A stretch of 12,833 nt of DNA from Prevotellaceae bacterium UBA5903 (GTDB lineage Bacteria; Bacteroidota; Bacteroidia; Bacteroidales; Bacteroidaceae), in NCBI GenBank assembly GCA_002431845.1, contig DJEH01000119.1, forward strand, positions 1 to 12,833. Direction: 5' to 3'. Below the pieces are notes generated by a model. The model made no database searches, was not told the DNA's origin, and saw only the letters and a program-made list of their open reading frames with translations. The translations under genes were made by a program, and so were the position numbers. The stretch's first letter is position 1. Each line of letters begins with the position of its first letter. Shown here piece by piece: positions 1 to 8,466 of the stretch.

Positions 1-166
1 ATATCAATTAATGTAGGACATGATTGTATAAATTAATTTTGAATACCTACTTGTTAGATTAGGATATAGGGGTACAAAACTCACTTTGACCCAAGCAAAG
101 GTAATGCAAGGTGAGAGAAGTACAAAACGAAAAGCAGAAATAATGTGTATCAAACAAAAAATGTTG

Positions 167-175
167 TACTTTTGC
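167..175 (+). promoter_or_regulatory. Putative -7 promoter element of dsbD
   Basis: TACTTTTGC matches the Bacteroidetes -7 consensus TAnnTTTG and lies 35 bases before the dsbD start. No clear TTTG is seen at the -33 position, so the call rests on the -7 box alone. The upstream 1-166 holds no credible gene. Confidence 0.4.
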
Positions 176-209
176 AATCAATTACAACAAAAAGACATAT
201 CATTTATCA

Positions 210-2255
210 ATGAAAAAGTTTCTTTCACTGACATTATTACTACTCGTTGCCCTATTTACGGCAGCGCAAGCACAGGTTAATTTCACTGTGAGCTATAAGC
301 GAGTAAACGCCAATACTATAGACATAGTGTTTAATGGTACGGCGCAAAGCGGGTGGCATATCTACTCTACCAACATTGCCGAGGGTGGGCCTACACGCGC
401 CTCCTTTGGTGTGGATAAACTTAAAGGTGCCAAGCTTAAAGGGGGCTTGAAAGCTGGTTCTGGAGCCAAAACCATGCAAGACCCCGTTTTTGATATGCCG
501 GTGTCATTTTTTGAAGGTCATGCCACCTTTACCCAGCGCATAGAGTTGCTCGACAAGGACTATAGCGTTGAAGGCTACCTGCAATATGGTGCTTGCAACG
601 ACCAAAACTGCTTGCCGCCTACAAGCGTTAATGCTAAAGTTAGCGGAGCCGATGGCCCCGAACCTACGCCGGCTATGAAGGCTGAGGCTGCTGCCATGCA
701 AACCGATAATACGCCCGTGGTTCTGCCCACCGACACTGCTGCCGTTACTACATCTGCAACCACCGATAGCACCACCGAAATGCAAGCGGTGCAACCATTA
801 GATGCAGCAAGCGTTAAGGCGCTATGGGCCCCCGTAATCAAAGAGCTTAAAAGCTTTGGCACAGATGCCAATGACGTTACGGGAAAAGCTTGGTATTACA
901 TCTTCTTCTTAGGGTTCTTGGGCGGACTTGTAGCACTTTTTACTCCTTGTGTTTGGCCCATTATCCCCATGACAGTTAGCTTTTTCTTAAAGCGCTCGGG
1001 CGACCGCAAAAAGGGTATACGCGACGCCATTACCTACGGCATAAGCATTGTGGTGATATACGTGGCATTGGGGCTTATCATTACCACCATATTTGGTGCT
1101 AACGCACTTAACGACCTTTCTACCAACGCCATCTTCAATATCCTCTTCTTTTTGATGCTTGTGATATTTGCAGCAAGTTTCTTTGGAGGCTTCGAAATAA
1201 CGCTGCCCTCAAAGTGGGGCGATGCCGTAGATAGCAAAGCCGAAAAGACTACAGGCTTGCTCAGCATCTTTTTAATGGCATTTACCCTCTCGTTGGTTAG
1301 CTTCTCATGCACGGGGCCTATCATTGGTTTCTTGCTTGTTGAGGTGAGTACATCTGGCGGTTCTGCTCTTGCTCCCACCATTGGCATGTTGGGCTTTGCT
1401 ATAGCTTTAGCTTTGCCATTTACGCTTTTTGCTCTCTTCCCTACATGGCTTAAAAGCGCGCCTAAAAGCGGTGGCTGGCTTAACAACGTAAAGGTGGTGT
1501 TGGGCTTTCTGGAGTTGGCTTTTGCTCTTAAATTTTTCTCCGTGGCCGACCTTGCATACGGCTGGCATTTGCTCGATAGAGAAACTTTCCTCGCCTTATG
1601 GATTGTAATCTTTGCCCTTTTAGGCATCTATCTATTGGGAGCAATAAAGTTTCCTCACGACGACGAAGACGAGCACCATACTTCTGTTCCACGCTTCTTC
1701 TTGGCACTCATATCGCTTGCCTTTGCCGTTTATATGGTGCCCGGATTGTGGGGTGCACCTGTTAAAGCAGTAAGCGCCTTCGCCCCACCCATGTCAACCC
1801 AGGACTTCAATCTTGACCCCGTTAAGGTCGAAGCAAAGTTTACCGACTACGAAGCGGGCATGGCGTATGCCAAGCAAATGGGCAAGCCCGTGATGCTCGA
1901 CTTTACGGGACATGGTTGCGTAAACTGTCGCAAAATGGAACTTGCCGTATGGCACGATGCCAAGGTGCGCGACTTGATTAACAAGGACTATGTGCTTATT
2001 TCGCTCTACGTAGACGAAAAAACACCGCTCGCACAACCACAAGAGGTGGAAGAGAATGGGCAAACCACCACACTACGCACCATTGGCGACAAATGGAGTT
2101 ACTTGCAACGCTCAAAATTTGGTGCCAATGCACAACCATTCTATGTGCTTCTTGATGATGAGGGCAAGCCTCTTAACGGCTCATACTCATACGATGAAAG
2201 CATTGATAAATTTGTAAAGTTCTTGCAAACAGGCCTAAACAATTTTAAAAAATAA
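210..2255 (+). CDS. dsbD: Protein-disulfide reductase DsbD (three-domain, CcdA-type membrane core)
   Basis: 681-aa inner-membrane protein expected to carry electrons from cytoplasmic thioredoxin to periplasmic thiol partners (disulfide isomerisation, cytochrome c maturation). Residues 1-22 form a signal peptide (MKKFLSLTLLLLVALF, then AQAQ). Residues 23-145 are the periplasmic DsbD-alpha domain with the cysteine pair C129/C134 (ACNDQNC). A Thr/Ala/Pro-rich linker spans about 146-200. Residues 228-515 hold roughly eight hydrophobic segments with the two core cysteines, C247 in FTPCVWP and C367 in SFSCTGP. Residues 540-681 are a thioredoxin-like domain with C570-V-N-C573. All six redox cysteines of the family are therefore present. 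The ATG at 210 is chosen because it gives a complete signal peptide. The gene has its own promoter and a strong hairpin terminator, so it is probably monocistronic. The symbol follows domain architecture; the physiological partners are not visible here. Confidence 0.93.
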   Translation: MKKFLSLTLLLLVALFTAAQAQVNFTVSYKRVNANTIDIVFNGTAQSGWHIYSTNIAEGGPTRASFGVDKLKGAKLKGGLKAGSGAKTMQDPVFDMPVSFFEGHATFTQRIELLDKDYSVEGYLQYGACNDQNCLPPTSVNAKVSGADGPEPTPAMKAEAAAMQTDNTPVVLPTDTAAVTTSATTDSTTEMQAVQPLDAASVKALWAPVIKELKSFGTDANDVTGKAWYYIFFLGFLGGLVALFTPCVWPIIPMTVSFFLKRSGDRKKGIRDAITYGISIVVIYVALGLIITTIFGANALNDLSTNAIFNILFFLMLVIFAASFFGGFEITLPSKWGDAVDSKAEKTTGLLSIFLMAFTLSLVSFSCTGPIIGFLLVEVSTSGGSALAPTIGMLGFAIALALPFTLFALFPTWLKSAPKSGGWLNNVKVVLGFLELAFALKFFSVADLAYGWHLLDRETFLALWIVIFALLGIYLLGAIKFPHDDEDEHHTSVPRFFLALISLAFAVYMVPGLWGAPVKAVSAFAPPMSTQDFNLDPVKVEAKFTDYEAGMAYAKQMGKPVMLDFTGHGCVNCRKMELAVWHDAKVRDLINKDYVLISLYVDEKTPLAQPQEVEENGQTTTLRTIGDKWSYLQRSKFGANAQPFYVLLDDEGKPLNGSYSYDESIDKFVKFLQTGLNNFKK

Positions 2256-2286
2256 GCAGGGTTTGAATAGCAACCATTCAACATTT

Positions 2287-2348
2287 GCAGATGATGCAAC
2301 AAATGCACTCTACTTGGCATTTTGTTGCATCATCTGCTTTATTTTATT
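2287..2348 (+). terminator. Intrinsic terminator after dsbD
   Basis: GCAGATGATGCAACAA (from 2287) pairs perfectly over 16 bases with TTGTTGCATCATCTGC (ending 2337). Four further inner pairs (ATGC/GCAT) form around a one-base bulge. A T-rich tract, TTTATTTTATT, follows. It lies 32 bases after the dsbD stop. A 60-codon frame that crosses it (2263-2445) is not a gene. Confidence 0.85.
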
Positions 2349-2419
2349 CCTAACAATAGCTGTTTTAACAAACTTTCTATGGCAAATAAGCACAAAACAT
2401 AAAAATATCTTTTATTCGC

Positions 2420-2451
2420 TTTGCACAAAATTCACTTTGCAGTAACTTTGC
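2420..2451 (+). promoter_or_regulatory. Bacteroidetes-type promoter of bipA
   Basis: TTTG at 2420-2423 and TAACTTTGC at 2443-2451, separated by 19 bases, match the Bacteroidetes -33/-7 consensus. Transcription would begin near 2458, leaving a leader of about 28 bases before the bipA ATG. No Shine-Dalgarno sequence is seen, as is usual in this phylum. Confidence 0.75.
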
Positions 2452-2485
2452 ACCATAAACAATTAGGTATTAGTAATTTATTAAC

Positions 2486-4285
2486 ATGCAAGACATTCGT
2501 AACATTGCAATCATTGCCCACGTAGACCATGGTAAGACTACACTTGTGGACAAAATGCTGCTTGCCGGCCACCTCTTTCGTAAAAACCAAAATGCTGGCG
2601 AACTTATTCTCGACAACAACGATCTTGAGCGCGAACGCGGTATAACCATCCTCTCTAAAAACGTCTCTATCCGATACAAAGACACTAAAATCAATATTAT
2701 CGACACTCCGGGTCACTCTGACTTTGGTGGCGAGGTTGAGCGTGTGCTCAATATGGCAGATGGTTGCATTCTGCTCGTTGATGCTTTTGAGGGACCAATG
2801 CCTCAAACACGTTTTGTCTTGCAAAAGGCACTCCAAATAGGTTTGAAACCTATTGTTGTAGTAAACAAGGTGGACAAGCCTAACTGCCGCCCCGAAGAGG
2901 TGTACGAAATGGTTTTTGACCTTATGTGCGACCTCAATGCTACTGAAGACCAATTGGATTTCCCCGTTGTATATGGCTCAGCTAAAAATGGTTGGATGAG
3001 CGAAGATTACAACCAACCAACCGATAACATCAACTACTTGCTCGACAAAATTATTGAGGTTATCCCTGCTCCTAAACAACTTGAAGGTACGCCTCAGATG
3101 CTTATCACCTCGCTCGACTACTCTAACTATACAGGCCGTATTGCTGTGGGACGTGTTCATCGTGGCACTATCAAGGAGGGCATGAAGTGTACCATTGCTC
3201 ACCGCGATGGCTCGCTCGAAAAGACTCAAATAAAGGAGGTGCATACCTTTGAGGGTATGGGACGCCAAAAGACTGATGCTGTTAGCTCTGGCGACATTTG
3301 CGCTGTTGTAGGCCTTGAGAACTTTGAGATTGGCGATACTATTTGCGACTTCGAAAACCCCGAGCCACTACCTACTATTGCCATTGATGAGCCTACAATG
3401 TCAATGCTCTTCTGCATCAACGATTCGCCTTTCTTTGGTCGTGAGGGCAAGTTCTGCACCTCTCGCCACATCAACGATCGTCTTGAAAAGGAACTTGAAA
3501 AAGACCTTGCGCTCCGCGTAAAGCGCAACGACACTGGCGATTCTTGGATTGTTAGCGGACGTGGTGTGCTCCACCTCTCTATCCTTATTGAAACCATGCG
3601 TCGCGAGGGTTACGAACTTCAGGTAGGTCAGCCACAGGTTATCTACAAAGAGATTGACGGACAAAAGTGCGAGCCTATTGAAGAATTAACTATCAACGTT
3701 CCTGAGGAATTTGCCTCAAAGATGATTGATATGGTAACGCGTCGTAAGGGCGAAATGACCTCTATGCAAAACATGGGCGAGCGCGTAGACATTGAGTTCG
3801 ACATCCCCTCGCGTGGTATCATCGGTTTGCGTACAAACGTGCTTACAGCTTCGCAAGGTGAGGCTATCATGGCACACCGCTTTAAGGAGTATCAACCATT
3901 TAAGGGCGAGATACAACGTCGCTCTAATGGCTCTATGATTTCGCTCGAAACGGGTACTGCCTTTGCTTATGCCATCGACCACTTACAAGATCGTGGCCGC
4001 TTCTTTATCAATCCACAAGATGAGGTATATGCGGGTCAGGTTGTAGGTGAACACGTTCATGAAAACGACCTTGTTGTGAATGTAACAAAAGCTAAGCAAC
4101 TCACCAATATGCGTGCTTCGGGTGCTGATGAGAAGGCACGTATCATTCCTCCCATCATCTTCTCGCTTGAGGAGGCACTTGAGTATATCAAGGAAGACGA
4201 GTACGTAGAGGTAACTCCTAAGTCAATGCGTATGCGCAAGGTTATCCTCGACCACTTGGCTCGTAAACGTGCCGGACGCGATTAA
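2486..4285 (+). CDS. bipA: Ribosome-associated translational GTPase BipA/TypA
   Basis: 599-aa cytoplasmic GTPase of the elongation-factor family. BipA binds the ribosome in the EF-G site and assists 50S assembly and translation under stress or cold. The GTP-binding motifs are all present: G1 AHVDHGKT (residues 11-18), G2 region ERERGITI (48-55), G3 DTPGH (73-77), G4 NKVD (127-130) and G5 GSAK (164-167). A beta-barrel domain II follows (about 200-295), then EF-G-like domains III and V (about 300-480). The BipA-specific C-terminal domain ends in a basic tail (VTPKSMRMRKVILD, then a Lys/Arg-rich end). Length matches the usual 600-615 aa, and the absence of an EF-G domain IV distinguishes it from EF-G and LepA. 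It has its own promoter and terminator and is probably transcribed alone, converging on mutS. Confidence 0.96.
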   Translation: MQDIRNIAIIAHVDHGKTTLVDKMLLAGHLFRKNQNAGELILDNNDLERERGITILSKNVSIRYKDTKINIIDTPGHSDFGGEVERVLNMADGCILLVDAFEGPMPQTRFVLQKALQIGLKPIVVVNKVDKPNCRPEEVYEMVFDLMCDLNATEDQLDFPVVYGSAKNGWMSEDYNQPTDNINYLLDKIIEVIPAPKQLEGTPQMLITSLDYSNYTGRIAVGRVHRGTIKEGMKCTIAHRDGSLEKTQIKEVHTFEGMGRQKTDAVSSGDICAVVGLENFEIGDTICDFENPEPLPTIAIDEPTMSMLFCINDSPFFGREGKFCTSRHINDRLEKELEKDLALRVKRNDTGDSWIVSGRGVLHLSILIETMRREGYELQVGQPQVIYKEIDGQKCEPIEELTINVPEEFASKMIDMVTRRKGEMTSMQNMGERVDIEFDIPSRGIIGLRTNVLTASQGEAIMAHRFKEYQPFKGEIQRRSNGSMISLETGTAFAYAIDHLQDRGRFFINPQDEVYAGQVVGEHVHENDLVVNVTKAKQLTNMRASGADEKARIIPPIIFSLEEALEYIKEDEYVEVTPKSMRMRKVILDHLARKRAGRD

Positions 4286-4295
4286 TAAATTATTC

Positions 4296-4312
4296 ACGCC
4301 ACGAGGCGTTTT
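4296..4312 (+). terminator. Small hairpin with T-run just after bipA
   Basis: ACGCC-acga-GGCGT followed by TTTT, 10 bases after the bipA stop. The five-pair GC-rich stem may be a weak first terminator ahead of the stronger one at 4330. Confidence 0.45.
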
Positions 4313-4329
4313 AGGATAAACATAAAAGT

Positions 4330-4377
4330 AATCTCCCAGCCAAACCATGCTATATGGTTTGGTTGGGAGATTGCTTT
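4330..4377. terminator. Bidirectional terminator between convergent bipA and mutS
   Basis: Two 19-base arms, 4330-4348 and 4354-4372, pair throughout with a single G-T wobble around a 5-base loop. On the plus strand GCTTTTTG follows. On the minus strand the hairpin is followed by ACTTTT. It can therefore end bipA on one strand and mutS (stop at 4418) on the other. Confidence 0.85.
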
Positions 4378-4417
4378 TTGTTGTATATGTTCCTTGCTTT
4401 TAAGCAGCAATAGGCGG

Positions 4418-7033
4418 TTACCTACCTTTGAGTATTCGCTGAATGTCGTCAAGTTTCTTTAGTGCTTCAACGGGTGTAAGGTTGTTTACATCCAAATGTA
4501 GCAGTTCGTCGCGTATTTGGCTCAAAACAGGGTCGTCGAGTTGGAATAGGCTCAACTGCATGCCCTCAGTTTGCTTGGTGTTGCTCTCGGCTGTAGGCAC
4601 GTTCATACCTGCTTGTGCACCTGCTTTTTCGAGGTCGGCAAGTATTTGTTCTGCGCGTTTCACGATGGTTTGCGGCATACCCGCCAGGCGTGCCACGTGA
4701 ATACCAAACGAGTGTTCCGACCCACCAGGCTGCAATTTGCGCAAAAATACCACTCGTCCGTTCACCTCCTTAACCGAAACATTCCAATTTTTGATGCGCG
4801 GAAATAGCTTTTCCATTTCGTTGAGCTCGTGGTAGTGAGTGGCAAAGAGTGTGCGTGCATGTGCCTTAGGATTTTCGTGGATATACTCTACTATTGCCCA
4901 TGCTATAGAGATGCCGTCGTAGGTAGAAGTGCCGCGTCCAAGCTCGTCGAAAAGTACAAGCGAGCGTTCCGAAAGGTTGTTCATAATATTGGCAGCTTCG
5001 TTCATTTCGACCATAAAAGTGCTTTCGCCAACAGAGATGTTATCGCTTGCACCCACACGCGTAAAAATTTTGTCTACCACTCCTATTTGTGCCGATGAAG
5101 CTGGTACAAACGACCCTATTTGTGCCAAGAGCGTGATGAGGGCAGTTTGTCGCAACAATGCGCTCTTACCCGCCATGTTAGGACCAGTTACAATGATGAT
5201 TTGCTGCTTCTTGGTGTCAAGTTCTACGCTATTGGCCACATACTCCTCGCCTGGAGGCATAAGTGTTTCGATTACGGGGTGTCTGCCATCGTGAATATCA
5301 AGCGTCAGACTCTCGTCTACCACAGGGCGCACATAGTGGTTGTCGGTTGCCACACGCGCAAGGCTTTGCAAGCAGTCAAGATGGCTAAGGGCAGAGGCAT
5401 CGGCTTGTAGCGGAGCTATGTATTGTGCCACATTGCTCACGAGTTCGGCATATAGTTGCGCTTCGAGCTCAAGAATGCGGTCTTCGGCACCCAATATTTT
5501 GTCCTCGTATTCCTTAAGTTCTTGCGTAATGTAGCGTTCGGCTTGTGCCAAGGTTTGTTTTCTTATCCACGTTTCGGGCACTTTGTCTTTATACGTGTTG
5601 CGCACCTCAATGTAGTAGCCAAACACGTTGTTAAAGCCTATTTTAAGGCTTGGTATGCCCGTAGTTTCGCTTTCGCGTTGCTGAATTTGCAGCAAAAAGT
5701 CCTTGCTCGATGTCGATATTTGGCGCAGTTCGTCAAGTTCTTTGTTCACGCCATTGGCTATCACTCCGCCCTTGTTTACCAATATGGGTGGTTCGGGGCA
5801 TAAGGTTTGTTTAATTGTGTCGCGCAAGGGGGTGAGTGCATCAAGTTTCAGCCCCACTTGCTTAATGGCCTCGCAGTCGGCATGTACGCAAGCATACTTT
5901 AGCAATGCCGTACTTTCGAGTGCAGCGCGCAGTTGTTGCAGTTCGCGAGGATTAACACGCCCCACAGCCACACGGCTCACAATGCGTTCCATATCGCCTA
6001 TTTTAGGCAGTTCCATCTCGCAGAGTTCTCTAAAGTCGGGGTGCTTAAAGAAGTGTTCCACTCCGTCTTGACGATACACAATGTCCTTTACCGAACGTAG
6101 AGGGAATATGAGCCAACGGTGCAGCATACGTGCTCCCATGGGCGTAAGTGTATGGTCTATCACTTGTAGCAACGAGGTGCCTCCTTCGGCCATTGGCTGA
6201 ACAAGTTCGAGGTTGCGCGTGGTAAAGCGGTCGAGCCTAACAAAGCGGTCTTCTTCAATGCGACGCAACGAACTAATATGGGCAGTTTGCGTGTGTTGCG
6301 TCATTTCGAGGTAACACATAATGGCTCCTGCAGCCACCACTCCATCCTTTAGGTGGTCTACGCCAAAGCCCTTTAGGTTGCGCACTTGAAAGTGCTTGGT
6401 GAGTCGCTCATGGGCTGTGGCAGAGGTAAATGCCCAGTCGTCAAGTTCGAAGATAAAATTCTTTGAGCCGTATAGTCCCTCAAACCGACCTTTCAGCCCG
6501 TGTTGCACCAAAACTTCTTTGGGCTGAAAGCCAGCCAATAGTTTGTCAATATATGCCGTGCTGCCCTCTGCCACCAAAAACTCGCCCGTAGATATATCTA
6601 AAAAAGATATGCCCACTGCGCTTGCACCAAAATGCACGGCACAAAGAAAGTTGTTTTCGCGTGCGGTAAGCACATTGTCGGTCATGGCCACACCCGGAGT
6701 TACAAGTTCGGTAATGCCACGCTTCACCAGTTTCTTAGCCAGTTTGGGGTCTTCAAGCTGGTCGCAAATGGCCACTCTGTAGCCAGCACGTATAAGGCGT
6801 GGCAGGTAGGTGTCGAGTGCATGGTGTGGAAATCCCGCCATTTCGGTAGCACTCTGCCCTTTGTTGTTACGGCGCGTGAGCGTTATGCCCAACACCTGCG
6901 ATGCGGTAATAGCATCTTTGGCATAGGTTTCGTAAAAGTCGCCGCAACGAAACAGCAATATGGCATCGGGGTTTTTAGCCTTTAAGCTATAAAACTGTTT
7001 CATCATGGGGGTAAGGTTGTCAGTAGTAGCCAT
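4418..7033 (-). CDS. mutS: DNA mismatch repair protein MutS
   Basis: 871-aa ATPase that recognises mismatches and small loops in newly replicated DNA and recruits MutL. The N-terminal mismatch-binding domain has GDFYE, with the mismatch-probing Phe-X-Glu at F33 and E35. The core and clamp regions follow, including FGYYIEV (471-477). The C-terminal ABC-type ATPase has Walker A GPNMAGKS (617-624), signature-region residues SVGESTFMVEM (667-677), Walker B LVLFDE (692-697) and FATHYHEL (730-737). Near the C-terminus QLSLF (826-830) fits the beta-clamp-binding pentapeptide. The final residues resemble the MutS C-terminal helix-turn-helix/tetramerisation tail. This makes it MutS1 rather than a MutS2-type protein. 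It lies downstream of tRNA-Arg on the same strand and converges on bipA. No strong promoter is seen immediately upstream, so it may be read from further up or from a weak site. Confidence 0.97.
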   Translation of the reverse strand: MATTDNLTPMMKQFYSLKAKNPDAILLFRCGDFYETYAKDAITASQVLGITLTRRNNKGQSATEMAGFPHHALDTYLPRLIRAGYRVAICDQLEDPKLAKKLVKRGITELVTPGVAMTDNVLTARENNFLCAVHFGASAVGISFLDISTGEFLVAEGSTAYIDKLLAGFQPKEVLVQHGLKGRFEGLYGSKNFIFELDDWAFTSATAHERLTKHFQVRNLKGFGVDHLKDGVVAAGAIMCYLEMTQHTQTAHISSLRRIEEDRFVRLDRFTTRNLELVQPMAEGGTSLLQVIDHTLTPMGARMLHRWLIFPLRSVKDIVYRQDGVEHFFKHPDFRELCEMELPKIGDMERIVSRVAVGRVNPRELQQLRAALESTALLKYACVHADCEAIKQVGLKLDALTPLRDTIKQTLCPEPPILVNKGGVIANGVNKELDELRQISTSSKDFLLQIQQRESETTGIPSLKIGFNNVFGYYIEVRNTYKDKVPETWIRKQTLAQAERYITQELKEYEDKILGAEDRILELEAQLYAELVSNVAQYIAPLQADASALSHLDCLQSLARVATDNHYVRPVVDESLTLDIHDGRHPVIETLMPPGEEYVANSVELDTKKQQIIIVTGPNMAGKSALLRQTALITLLAQIGSFVPASSAQIGVVDKIFTRVGASDNISVGESTFMVEMNEAANIMNNLSERSLVLFDELGRGTSTYDGISIAWAIVEYIHENPKAHARTLFATHYHELNEMEKLFPRIKNWNVSVKEVNGRVVFLRKLQPGGSEHSFGIHVARLAGMPQTIVKRAEQILADLEKAGAQAGMNVPTAESNTKQTEGMQLSLFQLDDPVLSQIRDELLHLDVNNLTPVEALKKLDDIQRILKGR

Positions 7034-7070
7034 TTTCAGTATTTATTTTCAGATATTCTACACAACTATG

Positions 7071-7104
7071 GTGCATGCACACGGGGGGATGCATGCACTT
7101 TTTT
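7071..7104 (+). repeat. GTGCATGCA inverted repeat with T-run in the mutS leader region
   Basis: GTGCATGCA (7071-7079) and TGCATGCAC (7090-7098) form a perfect 9-bp stem around a G-rich 10-base loop, followed by TTTTTT on the plus strand. It has the form of an intrinsic terminator on the plus strand, yet no plus-strand gene lies upstream. On the minus strand it sits about 40-70 bases before the mutS start. Its role is not known. Confidence 0.5.
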
Positions 7105-7112
7105 CAACATTT

Positions 7113-7160
7113 AAGGGTCGAGTGTGCGCAACCATTGTGTGGTGCATTCACTCAACCCTT
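7113..7160 (-). terminator. Hairpin downstream of tRNA-Arg, probable transcript end
   Basis: On the minus strand AAGGGTTGAGTG (7160-7149) pairs over 12 positions with CACTCGACCCTT (7124-7113), with one G-U wobble. A smaller inner ACCA/TGGT pairing lies in the loop. It begins 8 bases after the tRNA 3' end. On the plus strand the wobble becomes a C-A mismatch, which favours minus-strand use. The T-tract is poor, so it could also be a processing or 3'-stability structure. Confidence 0.5.
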
Positions 7161-7167
7161 TAAAATG

Positions 7168-7239
7168 TACCCCCGCTGAGAATCGAACTCAGATCACTGC
7201 TTTAGGAGAGCGGTGTTCTATCCATTGAACTACAAGGGC
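7168..7239 (-). tRNA. tRNA-Arg (anticodon CCT)
   Basis: A 72-base cloverleaf on the minus strand. The acceptor arms are GCCCTTG and CGGGGGT, followed by discriminator A. The D-arm is GTTC/GAAC with loop AATGGATA. The anticodon loop CTCCTAA has CCT at positions 34-36. The T-arm is CTGAG/CTCAG with loop TTCGATT. CCA is not encoded. It should read AGG codons. The acceptor stem uses three G-U pairs, and the anticodon stem CCGCT/AGCAG has one C-A mismatch at 28-42, which is unusual but compatible with a working tRNA. Confidence 0.92.
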
Positions 7240-7296
7240 GCATGCGTGTTTTTGTTCATTATAGCAAATGTTGGGATGCTATATCGTAAAACTTTA

Positions 7297-7305
7297 GCAA
7301 AAGTA
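7297..7305 (-). promoter_or_regulatory. Putative -7 promoter element of tRNA-Arg
   Basis: The minus strand reads TACTTTTGC here, a good match to TAnnTTTG, about 58 bases before the tRNA 5' end. The -33 position has only a weak TTTCTG-like match. It may drive tRNA-Arg and possibly mutS behind it. Confidence 0.4.
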
Positions 7306-7435
7306 ACAATTTCTGCTGAAATCAGAAAGTTTGCTGTTTAAAACTATGCGCTTATTGGGCTTTCTGCCCATTTTGCTTAAGCCCTAAGCTTGAGCTAATA
7401 AAATCGATCACCTACTTAGCATGCCCTTTGTTATC

Positions 7436-8305
7436 TTACCCAATAATCCTCCATACATCCTCTTCGGTGCGGGCAAAAGGACCCGAATGTTCTAATTTTA
7501 GCGTAGACATGGCGGCGGCAAAATGGCCTGCCTCGTCGGGCGAGGCACCGCGCGAACGCATATATAGGTAGCCCGTAGAGTAGGTGTCGCCACATCCCGT
7601 GGCGTCGATAATAGCTTTGGGCGGATAGGCGCAGATGTCGTAAAAATGATTATTCTCTAAAATGATAGAGCCATAATCGCCCAGCGTTACACACACCTCG
7701 TTCACCCCCCATTCGGCCAATTGTAAGGCGGCATCGTGGGGATCCTTTTGGCCCGTAAGCACCTCCATCTCGTACTCGTTTACCTTTAGCACGTCGATAA
7801 AAGGCAGCACTTGGTGCTTGCCCACCCAATCGGTGGCATATACCTTTTCGCCGCGCACCTCGCGCAGATAGCCTTGTGAGTCTACACTCACCGTGCCGTG
7901 CTTGCTCAAAGTTTCAATGAGTCCTGGGGCAAAGTCGTCGGCAAGTAGCGAACCCAAGTGGTAGATGCTGGCATCAACGTTGCTTAGTGCCTCGGGTGTA
8001 AAAGGGTCGGCCTTGGCCAAAACGCGCTGAGTGCGATTGTTTTGGTTCTCTCCATACTTGTTCTCAAAGTACACCGTGTGGTGCGAGGGTACAACGCTCA
8101 CCTTTACCCCCAAGGTGCGAAGTTCGTCTACGGCAGCCATGTCAGAGGGTGCAAGCGAGGTGATGAGTTCAAAATTTTTCGCACCATTAAGGTGGTACAT
8201 GGCGTGGGCAAAGTAGTAAGAGGTGCCTCCCGGCATGTCCACTTCGTGGTGTGGAGTGATAATCTTATCGTGTGTTATGTGGCCTATGCAGCAAATATTG
8301 TTCAT
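7436..8305 (-). CDS. PfkB-family (ribokinase-like) carbohydrate kinase, substrate unknown
   Basis: 289-aa cytoplasmic sugar or nucleoside kinase of the PfkB/ribokinase fold, which transfers the ATP gamma-phosphate to a hydroxyl of a small substrate. Visible family features are the N-terminal glycine motif PGGTSYYFA (25-33), VNEYEMEVLTG (175-185) with the Asn-x-x-Glu pair N176/E179, and the anion-hole/catalytic motif DATGCGD (234-240), where D240 is the expected general base. The third motif residue before the catalytic Asp-Gly pair is Cys rather than the usual Ala (GAGD). Length is within the normal range of about 290-330 aa. ATG at 8305 is the first in-frame start and aligns with the family N-terminus. 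It is transcribed away from the palindrome region. The substrate cannot be told from sequence; ribose, fructose, adenosine or inositol-type substrates all remain open. Confidence 0.88.
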   Translation of the reverse strand: MNNICCIGHITHDKIITPHHEVDMPGGTSYYFAHAMYHLNGAKNFELITSLAPSDMAAVDELRTLGVKVSVVPSHHTVYFENKYGENQNNRTQRVLAKADPFTPEALSNVDASIYHLGSLLADDFAPGLIETLSKHGTVSVDSQGYLREVRGEKVYATDWVGKHQVLPFIDVLKVNEYEMEVLTGQKDPHDAALQLAEWGVNEVCVTLGDYGSIILENNHFYDICAYPPKAIIDATGCGDTYSTGYLYMRSRGASPDEAGHFAAAMSTLKLEHSGPFARTEEDVWRIIG

Positions 8306-8329
8306 AAAAATTATACTATTTTAGATTAT

Positions 8330-8338
8330 GCAAAATTA
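8330..8338 (-). promoter_or_regulatory. Putative -7 promoter element of the PfkB-family kinase
   Basis: The minus strand reads TAATTTTGC, a full match to TAnnTTTG, 25 bases before the kinase ATG. No TTTG is seen at the -33 spacing. The leader would be short, about 18 bases. Confidence 0.45.
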
Positions 8339-8466
8339 CAATTTTATCTTGTGTAAGAGTGTTTTTGTTTGTCGTAATGCAGCGTAAATGAGCACTAAAG
8401 AACACTAAATGCCTATAAAGAAACACTTGTAGGGGCATGTAACGCACAGTTTGTAGCACTATATGC

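Noticed and set aside
34..41. TAATTTTG as an additional promoter near the window start
   Set aside because: No -33 TTTG at the right spacing and about 170 bases from dsbD in AT-rich DNA; too weak to call.
86..280. Small frame upstream of dsbD
   Set aside because: It overlaps the dsbD promoter and signal-peptide coding region in another frame and has no recognisable features.
1034..1627. 197-codon frame antisense to dsbD
   Set aside because: A shadow of the membrane-domain codons; Lys/Pro/Ser-rich composition is typical of antisense reading, and dsbD itself is clear.
2263..2445. 60-codon frame between dsbD and bipA
   Set aside because: It crosses the dsbD terminator hairpin and the bipA promoter and resembles no protein known to me.
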